57,494 bases of DNA from the NCBI GenBank assembly GCA_902784435.1, contig CACZUR010000014.1, positions 1 to 57,494 on the forward strand, written 5' to 3'. The position numbers and the translations under genes were made by a program. Below are positions 7,137-15,516 of this stretch, piece after piece (the stretch's first letter is position 1; each line of letters opens with the position of its first letter). The stretch comes from an uncultured Bacteroidia bacterium (lineage in GTDB: Bacteria > Bacteroidota > Bacteroidia > Bacteroidales > UBA932). Below the pieces are notes generated by a model. The model was not told the DNA's origin, ran no database searches, and saw only the letters and a program-made list of their open reading frames with translations.

Positions 7137-9770
7137 ATGGAACAAGAACGCATCCTCGTTTTTCAGGGCACCTGGCGGAGTTATCAGAAACGGATCCTGG
7201 ACAATCTGCAGACCCACCTCAGGGACAATAAGCTGCACGTGGTGGCCGCCCCGGGCGCGGGAAAGACTACCCTGGGAATCGAGGTAATAGGCCGGACGGG
7301 CCGGCGGGCCCTGGTCCTGTGCCCGACCAACACCATCAAGAACCAGTGGCGGGAGCGCATCTGCGCCTCTTTCCTCCAGGAAAGGGACTACGGCCTGGTT
7401 TCCACCGATATCCGGCAGCCGCAGTTCATTACCGTGGTCACCTACCAGGCGCTGCTGGCCGCTTTCTGCGGCAACGACGTCCCCGAAGAAGACCCTTCCC
7501 GGCCGGACGAAGAGGAAGGGCCGTCCATTACCTCATCGGCCCGCTTCCGCCAGGAGAAGGCGGACGAAATCGTGGCCGTCCTGAAGGCCGCCGGCATTTC
7601 CCTGCTGTGTTTTGACGAGGCGCATCACCTGCGCAAGGAATGGTGGAAAGCCCTCATCTATCTGAACGAGCACCTGGTCCCGGAGCAGACGCTCGCCCTC
7701 ACCGCCACGCCGCCCTACGACGCAGATCCGGCCGAATGGAAAAGATACCAGGAACTGTGCGGGGAAATAGACGAAGTGATCTCCATTCCGGAACTGGTGA
7801 AAAACGGGGACCTGTGCCCGCACCAGGACTACATCTATTTCTCTTCCCTGAGCCAGGAGGAGAAGGAACTGCTGAACCGGCACAAAGAAAATGTAGGGCA
7901 GCTGATCCGACAGCTCAAGGCCGACAGGGAGCTGCTGGACGGCCTCTCGCGCCTGCCTTTCCTGCAGGCCGATGAATCCGCGGTGGAAACCGTCCTGGAG
8001 AATCCGGAGTTTTACGTGTCGGCAGCCGCCCTGCTCCACGGGCAGGGATACCCGGTTCCGGGGCGTTTCCTTGCCCTCTTCGAGGCATCGGCCCACAGCC
8101 TTCCGGCGTTTGACGTTCCCCGCGCTGCTACGTTCCTGGACGGCTTTTTCAACGCGGAAGGCCCGGCGTGGGCTCCGCTGGAGCAGAAGCGGGAAGAATA
8201 CCTACGCCTGGCCCGGCGGATGAGCATCGTAGACGGCCGGAAGGTGGTGCTGGAGGCCGGCGACAAGTATTATCGGCAAATTGCCAACAGCGTAGGGAAA
8301 CTGGATTCCATCGTGCACATCGTCCGTCAGGAGAGCGCCCTGCTCAGGGAGCGCCTGCGGATGGTCATCCTGGCCGATTACATCAAGCTGTCAGACCCCG
8401 GCTGCACCACCCTGGGCGTGGTTCCCATCTGGCGGAAACTCAAAGACGCGCCGGGGCTGGACATTTCCCTGGGCGTGCTGTGCGGCTCGCTCATCCTGCT
8501 GCCGAAAGCGGCGATGGAAAGCTGGCGGCAGCGCCTGGCGAGCAGCGGCATTGCGCCGGACGCCGTGGCTGAAGGCAGTTTCGACGACGACCGTTATGTG
8601 CGCCTCACGCCCCGGGAAGGCATCCGGAACCACATCGTCCGGCTTGTAACGGACCTGTTCAACGACGGCGTACTTACCGTTCTGGTAGGTACGCAGGCCC
8701 TGCTGGGCGAGGGCTGGGACGCCCCGTCCATCAATTCGCTCATCCTCTCCAGCACCGTCAGTTCCTATATGCTGTCCAACCAGATGCGCGGCCGCGCCAT
8801 CCGCACGGACAAAAAACACCCCGACAAGGTGTCCAATATCTGGCACCTGGCCGTGTGGGACCCGCTCCTGGGAGAGAACACGGCCGATATCGCCCAGCTG
8901 AAAGCCCGCTTCGAGGGCTTCGAGGCGCCGTCCTATTACGATAAGCATGAGATTGTCTCGGGCATCGAACGCATTCTGGGCAGCTCGGTGGTCCCGCTGC
9001 AGCTGCGGGTGCAACGCATCCGGGACAGCTCCCTCACCCTCTCCAGGGACCGGGAACTCATCCGGAAATGGTGGAAGGACGCCCTTTACGACGGCTTCGG
9101 CAGGCGGGGAGGACTTCGCACCGGTGTGGAAACCGAGGCCGTTACCCTCCGGACGCTGCGGTATGTGAGCCTGAAATACATCATCCTGTCGGTGCTGTCG
9201 ATCGCGGGCGCCCTGCTGGACGTGACCCCTTTCCTCAGCATCCTGTGCCTTGTGGGACTGGCCGGCTTCCTGAGCATCGCCTTTGTCCGCTTCCTGCGCA
9301 CGGGCAGCGTGACCGGAGTCCTGAAACAGGTCTCCCGGGTCATCCTGGAATCCCTGGCCGCCCGCGGCCACATCAAGACATCGCTTGAACGGGTGGGTCT
9401 CACGGTGACGGGAGAAAAGGGCATCCTGTATGTGAACTGCGCCAACCTGCCCGCCCAGGAGAACAACCTGTTCATCCAGGCCCTGCAGGAATTCCTGGAC
9501 CCCATCGACAACCCGCGCTATCTACTGGTCAAGCACGACAAGTTCCTGGGGCGCATCCGCCAGAAAGACTATTTTGCCGTGCCGGCCATCCTTTCCCCCA
9601 ACAAGGAAAGCGTAGAAGGGTTCCGGACGCTGTGGGAGAAGTATATCGGCAAGTGCGAGGTGGTTTACACCCGTAATGCCGAAGGCCGGCGCCTCCTGGT
9701 AAAAGCCCGGAAGATAGCGTCGTCCGCCAGCAAACGCCGCCGCTCCAAGCGCCTGTCGCAGTGGCAGTAG
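7137..9770 (+). CDS. SF2 DEAH-type helicase with C-terminal membrane segments
   Basis: This 877-residue protein has a superfamily-2 ATPase core: Walker A APGAGKTT at 38-45, DEAH near 160, motif III TATPP near 196, and a second RecA lobe with GTQALLGEGWDAPSIN and the arginine-finger region NQMRGRAIRT. Between the lobes lies a long helical insertion. After the helicase core, near residues 680-730, there is a strongly hydrophobic stretch (IILSVLSIAGALLDVTPFL, then ILCLVGLAGFLSIAFVRFL) that looks like two transmembrane helices. A soluble C-terminal domain of about 150 residues follows and ends in a basic tail (SKRRRSKR). A helicase attached to the membrane is unusual, and its substrate cannot be inferred. 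It stands alone between mdh and a phosphopantetheinyl transferase, with no nuclease or methylase partner. Confidence 0.8.
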   Translation: MEQERILVFQGTWRSYQKRILDNLQTHLRDNKLHVVAAPGAGKTTLGIEVIGRTGRRALVLCPTNTIKNQWRERICASFLQERDYGLVSTDIRQPQFITVVTYQALLAAFCGNDVPEEDPSRPDEEEGPSITSSARFRQEKADEIVAVLKAAGISLLCFDEAHHLRKEWWKALIYLNEHLVPEQTLALTATPPYDADPAEWKRYQELCGEIDEVISIPELVKNGDLCPHQDYIYFSSLSQEEKELLNRHKENVGQLIRQLKADRELLDGLSRLPFLQADESAVETVLENPEFYVSAAALLHGQGYPVPGRFLALFEASAHSLPAFDVPRAATFLDGFFNAEGPAWAPLEQKREEYLRLARRMSIVDGRKVVLEAGDKYYRQIANSVGKLDSIVHIVRQESALLRERLRMVILADYIKLSDPGCTTLGVVPIWRKLKDAPGLDISLGVLCGSLILLPKAAMESWRQRLASSGIAPDAVAEGSFDDDRYVRLTPREGIRNHIVRLVTDLFNDGVLTVLVGTQALLGEGWDAPSINSLILSSTVSSYMLSNQMRGRAIRTDKKHPDKVSNIWHLAVWDPLLGENTADIAQLKARFEGFEAPSYYDKHEIVSGIERILGSSVVPLQLRVQRIRDSSLTLSRDRELIRKWWKDALYDGFGRRGGLRTGVETEAVTLRTLRYVSLKYIILSVLSIAGALLDVTPFLSILCLVGLAGFLSIAFVRFLRTGSVTGVLKQVSRVILESLAARGHIKTSLERVGLTVTGEKGILYVNCANLPAQENNLFIQALQEFLDPIDNPRYLLVKHDKFLGRIRQKDYFAVPAILSPNKESVEGFRTLWEKYIGKCEVVYTRNAEGRRLLVKARKIASSASKRRRSKRLSQWQ

Positions 9771-9801
9771 CACCTGCCGGAGCAGTTTTTCCAATCAAAG
9801 A

Positions 9802-9833
9802 TTTGTAGCAATTGGAAAAAGTATATATCTTTG
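9802..9833 (+). promoter_or_regulatory. Strong Bacteroidota promoter (TTTG-N20-TATCTTTG)
   Basis: TTTG at 9802-9805 and TATCTTTG at 9826-9833 are both perfect matches with 20-nt spacing. Transcription should start near 9838, leaving a leader of about 165 nt before the phosphopantetheinyl transferase gene. Confidence 0.8.
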
Positions 9834-9856
9834 CAGTGTAAATTGTAACGTTTTAT

Positions 9857-9940
9857 ATGGAGCCTCCCAGTCAGGTCAAATCCAACCAGTTAGCGGGCGT
9901 CGGTTCAGACGACCCTCTGTCGCGATATTTCCTTTCCTGA
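9857..9940 (+). other. Possible 27-codon leader ORF
   Basis: The leader contains a short open frame from ATG 9857 to TGA 9940 encoding a peptide that starts MEPPSQVKSNQLAG. It shows no codon run typical of attenuation. The remaining leader is rich in short GC stems (GGTACC and CCGG elements). It could be a leader peptide, a structured leader or chance; no comparative evidence is available. Confidence 0.25.
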
Positions 9941-10005
9941 TAACCCCTTCCCGGTACCGCCAGGTATCCGGGTGCTTCCGTATAGCCGTTCAAAGGACAT
10001 ATTAA

Positions 10006-10644
10006 ATGGGACTTTATTTAAAGAAGAAATTAGACAACGAAGCCATCATAGGCGTATGGCAAATCACGGAAAGTGAGGAAGAGCTCCTGCAGCTGGCCTC
10101 CACTCCCACGGACGAGATGGAAGAAATCTCGTTCATCCGCAGTGAATCCCAGCGCAAGCAGCGCCTGGCCGTACGCGCCCTCCTGAACACCCTTTTTGAC
10201 GAAAAGGTATATCTGGGCCACCACGAAAACGGGAAGCCCTACCTGGAGAACGACCCTACCAACATCTCCATCACCCATACGGAAAAATATGTGGCCGTCA
10301 TCCTGCACGAAGACCAGGACTGCGGCATAGACATAGAATCCCTGGACCGGGACTTCTCGGCCGTAGAAAAGAAAGCCCTCAGCGAGGACGAGATAGACGA
10401 CCTGGAAGACGAAAAACGCAACGAGCAGCTGGCCATCTACTGGTGCGCCAAAGAAGCCGTATTCAAGCTCCTGAGCCGCTACAGCGTAGACTTCGCGGAA
10501 CAGATCGAGATTGAGCGTTTCCGGCCCCGCGGAGAAGGGGAACTGGAAGCCACCTTCATCGACAAGAACGAGGACGAAGAAGAATTCGAACTGGAATACA
10601 TGACCTTCGACCGCCACGTGCTGGTGTGGGTCGTGGGAGACTAA
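10006..10644 (+). CDS. 4'-phosphopantetheinyl transferase superfamily protein
   Basis: The enzyme moves phosphopantetheine from CoA onto a serine of carrier proteins. The 212 residues have the Sfp-type signature: RKQRLAVRALLN near 45-60, the Mg-binding CGIDIESLDRD near 105, and WCAKEAVFKLLSR near 145, with the final E and K conserved. No carrier protein or polyketide genes are nearby, so the target could be the housekeeping acyl carrier protein or a distant cluster. The C-terminal part is unusually acidic (DKNEDEEEFELEY). It is convergent with nrdG. Confidence 0.85.
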   Translation: MGLYLKKKLDNEAIIGVWQITESEEELLQLASTPTDEMEEISFIRSESQRKQRLAVRALLNTLFDEKVYLGHHENGKPYLENDPTNISITHTEKYVAVILHEDQDCGIDIESLDRDFSAVEKKALSEDEIDDLEDEKRNEQLAIYWCAKEAVFKLLSRYSVDFAEQIEIERFRPRGEGELEATFIDKNEDEEEFELEYMTFDRHVLVWVVGD

Positions 10645-10659
10645 GCCCCGGAAGCAGGG

Positions 10660-11172
10660 TCAGCGGAGCGGCTCCAGCGCAACCGTCCCGGGAATGTCGT
10701 CCTGGGGCGGTTGTCCGTGTAAATAGATGATGCGCTGGTTGGGACTGCCGCGGAACAGGAGGTCCGTGTCCCGCTGCTCCAGGATAAAGGGGCCGTCTAC
10801 CAATACGTCCAGGTAGGGCAGCATCTGCGACATTTTTTCCGAAGCCTGGATTTCTTCCAGCGTAAAGCCCGTCCAGCACCAGATGGTTTTGCGGGTTTCC
10901 TCCTTGATGCGGCGGGCCAGTTCCGTGAAAGCCTCTACCTGGTAAAAGGGGTCTCCGCCGGAGAAACTCACGTTGGACATGGAATCGGCCTTGATCAGGG
11001 AGAGCAAATCGTCCACTTCCACCCACTTGCCTGCCTTGAAGTCCCAGCTCTGGGGATTGTGGCAGCCCTTGCAGGCGTGCGAACAGCCGGCACAGTAAAT
11101 GGCCGTCCGGAAACCAGGTCCGTCGGCCATTGTCTGTTGCAGTATGTCTAAAACTCTGATCTTCATATACAA
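10660..11172 (-). CDS. nrdG: Anaerobic ribonucleotide reductase activating protein
   Basis: This radical SAM enzyme generates the glycyl radical on NrdD. The 170 residues carry the CxxxCxxC cluster motif in CSHACKGC near residue 30-37 and the SAM-contact region SFSGGDPFYQ. They end with the family's LFRGSPNQRII. Length and layout are those of NrdG. It follows nrdD by 72 nt that hold two GC-rich hairpins. The ATG two codons downstream (11166) is an alternative start. Confidence 0.93.
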   Translation of the reverse strand: MYMKIRVLDILQQTMADGPGFRTAIYCAGCSHACKGCHNPQSWDFKAGKWVEVDDLLSLIKADSMSNVSFSGGDPFYQVEAFTELARRIKEETRKTIWCWTGFTLEEIQASEKMSQMLPYLDVLVDGPFILEQRDTDLLFRGSPNQRIIYLHGQPPQDDIPGTVALEPLR

Positions 11173-11173
11173 G

Positions 11174-11243
11174 TCCCTCCCCCGAGGGGAGGGGTTTCGG
11201 GAGGGGGTAACGTGGGGAACCCTCCGGGCACGAATGGCCGGAG
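11174..11243. other. Two GC-rich hairpins between nrdD and nrdG
   Basis: CCCTCCCC-CGA-GGGGAGGG (11174-11192) and CCTCCGG paired with CCGGAGG (about 11220-11243) can each fold into short strong stems. They may moderate readthrough or protect the nrdD message. Neither has a U-tract, so a classical terminator is unlikely. Confidence 0.35.
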
Positions 11244-11244
11244 G

Positions 11245-13455
11245 CTATTCGTGCACTACACGGTCGTGGAGTTCCGCCAGTTTGCCGGCGTTCCAGCGGT
11301 CCGTGGTGCCCACCAGGTAGCCGGTGATGCGCTGCAGGGTGTCGATATGGTGACCGTGGCAGTGCGGGCACTCGTGGAGGTCTTTTTCCGCGTTTTCGTA
11401 GCCGCAGTCCATGCAGCGGTTGCGGTTGTGGTTCACGGAACCGTAGCCGATGTCGTACTTGTCCATCAGGTCTACGATCTGCATGATGGCCTCCGGGTTG
11501 TGGGTGGCGTCACCGTCCACCTCCACGTAGAAGATGTGGCCGGCGTTCTCGTACTTGTGGTACGGGCCTTCGATCCTGGCCTTGTGCTCCGGGGTGCACT
11601 TGTAGTACACGGGAACGTGGCTGGAGTTGGTGTAGTAGTCCTTGTCCGTGATGCCGGGCAGGATGCCGAAGGTCTTTTTGTCGCGCTTGGTGAACTTGCC
11701 GGACAGGCCTTCTGCGGGAGTGGCCAGGAAGGTGAAGTTGTGCTGATAGGTCTCTGCAAAGCCGTTGATCTTCTCTGCCATGTGAGAGATGATCCGCAGG
11801 CCCAGCTCCTGGGCTTCCTCGCTTTCTCCGTGGTGCTTGCCGATGAGGGCGATCAGGCATTCCGCCAGGCCGATGAAGCCGATGGACAGGGTGCCCTGGT
11901 TGATGACGGATTCGATGGTGTCGTCGTCGTCCAGCTTTTCGCTGCCCAGCCACAGGCCGTTCATCAGGAGCGGGAACTGCTTCTTGAGGGCGGTCTTCTG
12001 GAACTCGAAGCGCTCGTTGAGCTGGCGGGCGGCGATTTCCAGGGCCCAGTCCAGCTTCTTGAAGAACTTCTGGATGCGCTTGTTCTTGTCCTGCTCTTCG
12101 TTCATGGCCTCGATGCCCAGCTTCACGATGTTGATGGTGGTGAAGCTCAGGTTGCCGCGGCCGATGGAGGTCTTGGGACCGAACTTGTTGCCGTACACGC
12201 GGGTGCGGCAACCCATGGTGGCCACCTCGTGCTCATAGCGCTTGGGATCGTCGGCCTTCCAGGCGTCGTCCTGGTTGTAAGTGGCGTCCAGGTTCAGGAA
12301 ATTGGGGAAGAAACGGCGGGCGCTCACCTTGCAGGCAAACTTGTAAAGGTCGTAGTTAGGGTCTTCCGGCAGGTAGCTCACGCCCCGCTTTTTCTTCCAG
12401 ATCTGGATGGGGAAGATGGCGGTGGAACCGTTGCCCACACCCTCGTAGGTGGTGTTCAGGATTTCGCGGATGATGCAGCGGCCTTCTGCCGATGTGTCCG
12501 TGCCATAGTTGATGGAAGAGAACACGACCTGGTTGCCGCCGCGGCTGTGAATGGTGTTCATGTTGTGCACGAAGGCTTCCATGGCCTGGTGCACGCGGCC
12601 CACGGTCTGGTTGATGGCGTGCTGCATGGCGCGCTCCTTGCCCTGCAGGCCCACCAGGTCCCGGCGGAGATAGTCGTCGATATGAGCTTTCTTGAGCTCG
12701 CTGAAGTCCTGGTTGTACAGGTCGCTCACCTTGTCGATCTCTTCCTCGTAGGTTTTGCGGACATAGGGAGCCAGGTAGAAGTCGAAGGCAGGGATGGCCT
12801 GGCCGCCGTGCATCTCGTTCTGGACGGTTTCCATGGAGATGCAGGCCAGCACGCTGGCGGTTTCGATGCGCTTGGCGGGACGGGACTCGCCGTGTCCGGC
12901 CTTGAGACCGTACTCCAGCACCTTGTCCAGGGGATGCTGGATGCAGGTGAGGGACTTGGTGGGATAGTAGTCCTTGTCGTGGATGTGGATGTAGTTGCCG
13001 GCCACGGCCTCGCGGACAGGGTCTGAGAGCAGGCACTCGTCCACATAGCTCTTGGTGGCTTCCGAGGCAAACTTCATCATCATGCCGGCCGGCGTATCCG
13101 CGTTCATGTTGGCGTTTTCGCGGGTGATATCGTTGGCCTGGGCGTCGATGATGGTCTCGAAGATCTCGTTGGTCTTGGCCTTGCGGGCAATGTTGCGCTT
13201 GTTGCGGTAGCGGATGTATTCCTTGGCAACCTCCTGACGGGGGCTGTTCATGAGGTGGTTTTCCACCACGTCCTGAATTTCCTCCACGGTCATCTCTTCT
13301 TTCTCCAGCTGGGAGATGGCCTGCGCTATCTGGGCGGCAAGTACAATGTCCTCGCCCCTATCTGTTACGTCCATCGCCTTGAGGATGGCCGCTACGATTT
13401 TTTGGTTGTTAAAGTCGACGCGACGCCCATCGCGTTTGAGTACACGTTTTACCAT
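11245..13455 (-). CDS. nrdD: Anaerobic ribonucleoside-triphosphate reductase
   Basis: The class III reductase makes deoxyribonucleotides without oxygen. The 736 residues start with an ATP-cone allosteric domain (VKRVLKRDGRRVDFNNQKIV). The glycyl-radical barrel follows, then a C-terminal zinc site with two CxxC pairs (CMDCGYEN and CPHCHGHH), then the radical loop RITGYLVGTTDRWN in which G is the radical residue. All hallmarks are intact. It is transcribed ahead of nrdG and fits an anaerobic lifestyle. Confidence 0.96.
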   Translation of the reverse strand: MVKRVLKRDGRRVDFNNQKIVAAILKAMDVTDRGEDIVLAAQIAQAISQLEKEEMTVEEIQDVVENHLMNSPRQEVAKEYIRYRNKRNIARKAKTNEIFETIIDAQANDITRENANMNADTPAGMMMKFASEATKSYVDECLLSDPVREAVAGNYIHIHDKDYYPTKSLTCIQHPLDKVLEYGLKAGHGESRPAKRIETASVLACISMETVQNEMHGGQAIPAFDFYLAPYVRKTYEEEIDKVSDLYNQDFSELKKAHIDDYLRRDLVGLQGKERAMQHAINQTVGRVHQAMEAFVHNMNTIHSRGGNQVVFSSINYGTDTSAEGRCIIREILNTTYEGVGNGSTAIFPIQIWKKKRGVSYLPEDPNYDLYKFACKVSARRFFPNFLNLDATYNQDDAWKADDPKRYEHEVATMGCRTRVYGNKFGPKTSIGRGNLSFTTINIVKLGIEAMNEEQDKNKRIQKFFKKLDWALEIAARQLNERFEFQKTALKKQFPLLMNGLWLGSEKLDDDDTIESVINQGTLSIGFIGLAECLIALIGKHHGESEEAQELGLRIISHMAEKINGFAETYQHNFTFLATPAEGLSGKFTKRDKKTFGILPGITDKDYYTNSSHVPVYYKCTPEHKARIEGPYHKYENAGHIFYVEVDGDATHNPEAIMQIVDLMDKYDIGYGSVNHNRNRCMDCGYENAEKDLHECPHCHGHHIDTLQRITGYLVGTTDRWNAGKLAELHDRVVHE

Positions 13456-13518
13456 AAAACAGCTATTGTTTCAGTATTCTTCAGTAATGATTCAGGTCGG
13501 GGGGATTTCCCCGGAGGG

Positions 13519-13526
13519 CAAAGATA
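13519..13526 (-). promoter_or_regulatory. -7 promoter box of nrdD (TATCTTTG, minus strand)
   Basis: A perfect -7 box lies 63 nt upstream of the nrdD start. I find no -33 element at the usual distance. Confidence 0.5.
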
Positions 13527-13579
13527 ATCCTTCGGATGCAACTTTCCCACATTTTTTCAGAAAAAAGTTATCAACAAAG

Positions 13580-13626
13580 AAGCCTAGGCTTCTGTTAATT
13601 CGTTGATTAACAATTGCCTAGGCCTT
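13580..13626. terminator. Long hairpin between the barrel gene and nrdD
   Basis: Two GCCTAGGC arms (13582-13589 and 13616-13623) enclose an inner perfect stem TGTTAAT/ATTAACA (13593-13599 and 13606-13612), giving a two-stage hairpin of 47 nt. On the plus strand it is followed by GTTTTTAG. It lies 64 nt behind the stop of the minus-strand gene ending at 13690 and upstream of nrdD, so it is either a terminator or a control site for nrdD. Confidence 0.55.
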
Positions 13627-13689
13627 GTTTTTAGCTATATAAACACTAAAAACTAACCATTCTGTTTCTTGCAGCGGAGGTTGTTCACA

Positions 13690-14862
13690 TCAGTGACTTC
13701 CGAAGCTGAATCTCAGGCCCGCTTCTATGTCGAAGCGAAGGGGTTGGATGGTGCGCAGCGAACGCGGCTGCTGGGCCGTGTCGAAGTAATAGCGGAAGGC
13801 CGGATCCAGGTACAGTCCCACCACCGGCGTGAGCTTGAATTCCACGCCCAGGCCGCCGGCCACCGACCACTGCGGCAGCGTGCCGTGCGGCTTGTGGTAG
13901 TGCAGGTCCTTGGGGCTGTAATGCACCAGGTAGTGGTCGTCGGCCAGGAACTCTGCCGAGCCGCCCGCGAAGGCATGGACGCGCCAGCGCCCGCGGTTGA
14001 CCACATCGTAGTAGAAGTTGAGCGGAATGCCCAGCCAGTGCTGCGCGTTGTCGATGTCTGTCTGCGGGACCATGATGCCGTCCGACGACACGAAGTCTCC
14101 CACGAAGGTGCGGCTGAGGTTGGTGTAGCGAAGACCCAAGCCCAGCGCCAGGCGGGAAGTAAAGTTGTACTTGGCGCCCACACCCAGCGAGAAGGGCAGC
14201 ATGAAGGAGGTTTCCGGCTGCTCGTTGTAGATGCCCTCCCCTGCGCCGATGGGCACGGGAGCCGCGAAACGCATGGGCCGCCCCCCGGGATTCACATTGT
14301 TGCGCATACGGGCCTCCAGGAGGCCGGAGGCCAGGAGGGACAGGCCCTTTTCCTCCGAGGGACGGCGGTCCGAGAAGGCCAGCCTGTTCAGGAGGGCAGC
14401 ATCTTCCACGCCGCTTCTGAAGCGGTTGTCCGGGCCGATGGTCCGCCGATGCTGCGCGACCGGACGGTTGGCGGCCGCAGGAAGGGCCACGGTGCCCGCC
14501 AGCGTCCCGGAAGGGATGGCGGCCAGGCGGGAACGACGGGTGGCCAGGGGCTCCGCGGGAGCGGCCGTCTCCTCTGCGGGAGAGGCCTGCTGCCGGAGGG
14601 GCGTACCTGCCACCTGCGCTTCCGCGACGGATATAGTAGTAGGATTAGAATGTTCCTGGATGTGCTTGTCCGGCTCAAGGAAGACGAAGGCGCCTGCCAC
14701 GGCGGCGGCCGCAGCCACGGCCACGGCGCTCCGGCGCCAGAACACCAGCCTGTGGTATTTGTTCAGGCCGGCTTCCACACCTTCCCACACGGCGGGAGAA
14801 ACCCGTTCTTCCGCATCCTGCAATAGTTCTTTTATCTGTATGTCAAACTCTTCGCTGTTCAT
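13690..14862 (-). CDS. Membrane-anchored barrel protein paired with an ECF sigma factor
   Basis: The 390 residues begin with a short acidic cytoplasmic segment (EEFDIQIKELLQDAEERVSP). One transmembrane helix follows near 45-65 (AVAVAAAAAVAGAFVFL), then a low-complexity linker, then a C-terminal domain of beta-barrel type (LGVGAKYNFTSRLALGLGLRY through to AGLRFSFG). In Bacteroidota such proteins are encoded directly behind ECF sigma factors and probably act as their anti-sigma or signalling partners. Its start overlaps the sigma stop (ATGA, 14859-14862), indicating translational coupling. Upstream in-frame starts lie inside the sigma gene and are rejected. Confidence 0.75.
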   Translation of the reverse strand: MNSEEFDIQIKELLQDAEERVSPAVWEGVEAGLNKYHRLVFWRRSAVAVAAAAAVAGAFVFLEPDKHIQEHSNPTTISVAEAQVAGTPLRQQASPAEETAAPAEPLATRRSRLAAIPSGTLAGTVALPAAANRPVAQHRRTIGPDNRFRSGVEDAALLNRLAFSDRRPSEEKGLSLLASGLLEARMRNNVNPGGRPMRFAAPVPIGAGEGIYNEQPETSFMLPFSLGVGAKYNFTSRLALGLGLRYTNLSRTFVGDFVSSDGIMVPQTDIDNAQHWLGIPLNFYYDVVNRGRWRVHAFAGGSAEFLADDHYLVHYSPKDLHYHKPHGTLPQWSVAGGLGVEFKLTPVVGLYLDPAFRYYFDTAQQPRSLRTIQPLRFDIEAGLRFSFGSH

Positions 14863-15455
14863 TTTTTTCCATTTATCAGTTCCTGCAACCTTTGCCGCGC
14901 ACGCTGCAGTTTGGAGCGTGACGTGGCTTCTGCGCATCCCAGTTCCTTGGCTATTTCACTGTGGCTGTAACCTTCCAGTACATACATATTGAAGACGGTC
15001 CTGGCGTCCGGGGGCAGCTGGCCGATAAGCCCCATCAGTTCCCGGTAGCCCATTTTCTGGAGCGGGGTGGCTTCCTCCGTAAAGAGCCCCCTGGCTTCCG
15101 AAATGTCGTCCGACATGCCCAGCGCGTCCTTTTGCCTGAGATGCATCAGTGCAGTATTGACAAAGATCTTTCGCGCCCAGCCTTCGAAGGAGCCTGCTCC
15201 CTGATAGCTGTCCAGCTTGGTGAACAAGGTGATGAAGCCTTCCTGGAGTACGTCTTCTGCGTCTTCCCGATTACCCATATACCGCAGGCACACGGCCATC
15301 ATTTTGGGCGAGAGGGCATCGTAGAGGCGTTTCTGGGCCTTGCGGTCCCCGCTTTTGCAGGCGGCGGCCAACTGCTCCGGGGACACGGCCCCCACAGGGG
15401 AGTCTTCTTCCCTTGTCCAAGTAATAAGATGCAGTTTGGTCCAAAAACGTTTCAA
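14859..15455 (-). CDS. ECF-family RNA polymerase sigma factor
   Basis: The 198 residues contain sigma region 2 (AVCLRYMGNREDAEDVLQEGFI, with the core-binding and -10 recognition helices) and region 4 (LEGYSHSEIAKELGCAEATSRSKL, a helix-turn-helix that reads the -35). It probably controls an envelope-stress or surface regulon together with the coupled membrane protein downstream. It is divergent from the TPR gene at 15517. An internal start is possible because the first 25 residues are not conserved in the family. Confidence 0.92.
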   Translation of the reverse strand: MKRFWTKLHLITWTREEDSPVGAVSPEQLAAACKSGDRKAQKRLYDALSPKMMAVCLRYMGNREDAEDVLQEGFITLFTKLDSYQGAGSFEGWARKIFVNTALMHLRQKDALGMSDDISEARGLFTEEATPLQKMGYRELMGLIGQLPPDARTVFNMYVLEGYSHSEIAKELGCAEATSRSKLQRARQRLQELINGKK

Positions 15456-15503
15456 TGGGTCCGGAATTTGTTTAACGCAAACACAAATTTCGAAAAAAAC
15501 ACG

Positions 15504-15511
15504 TATTTTTG
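15504..15511 (+). promoter_or_regulatory. -7 promoter box (TATTTTTG) just before the TPR gene
   Basis: Only 5 nt separate the box from the ATG at 15517, so transcription would begin at or next to the start codon and the mRNA would be leaderless. Confidence 0.55.
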
Positions 15512-15516
15512 CAAAT

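Noticed and set aside
7137-9770. Helicase as part of a known anti-phage system
   Set aside because: No nuclease, methylase or other defence gene lies within reach, so no named system can be supported.
11174-11243. Riboswitch between nrdD and nrdG
   Set aside because: The stems are simple GC hairpins without the conserved cores of cobalamin or other known riboswitches.
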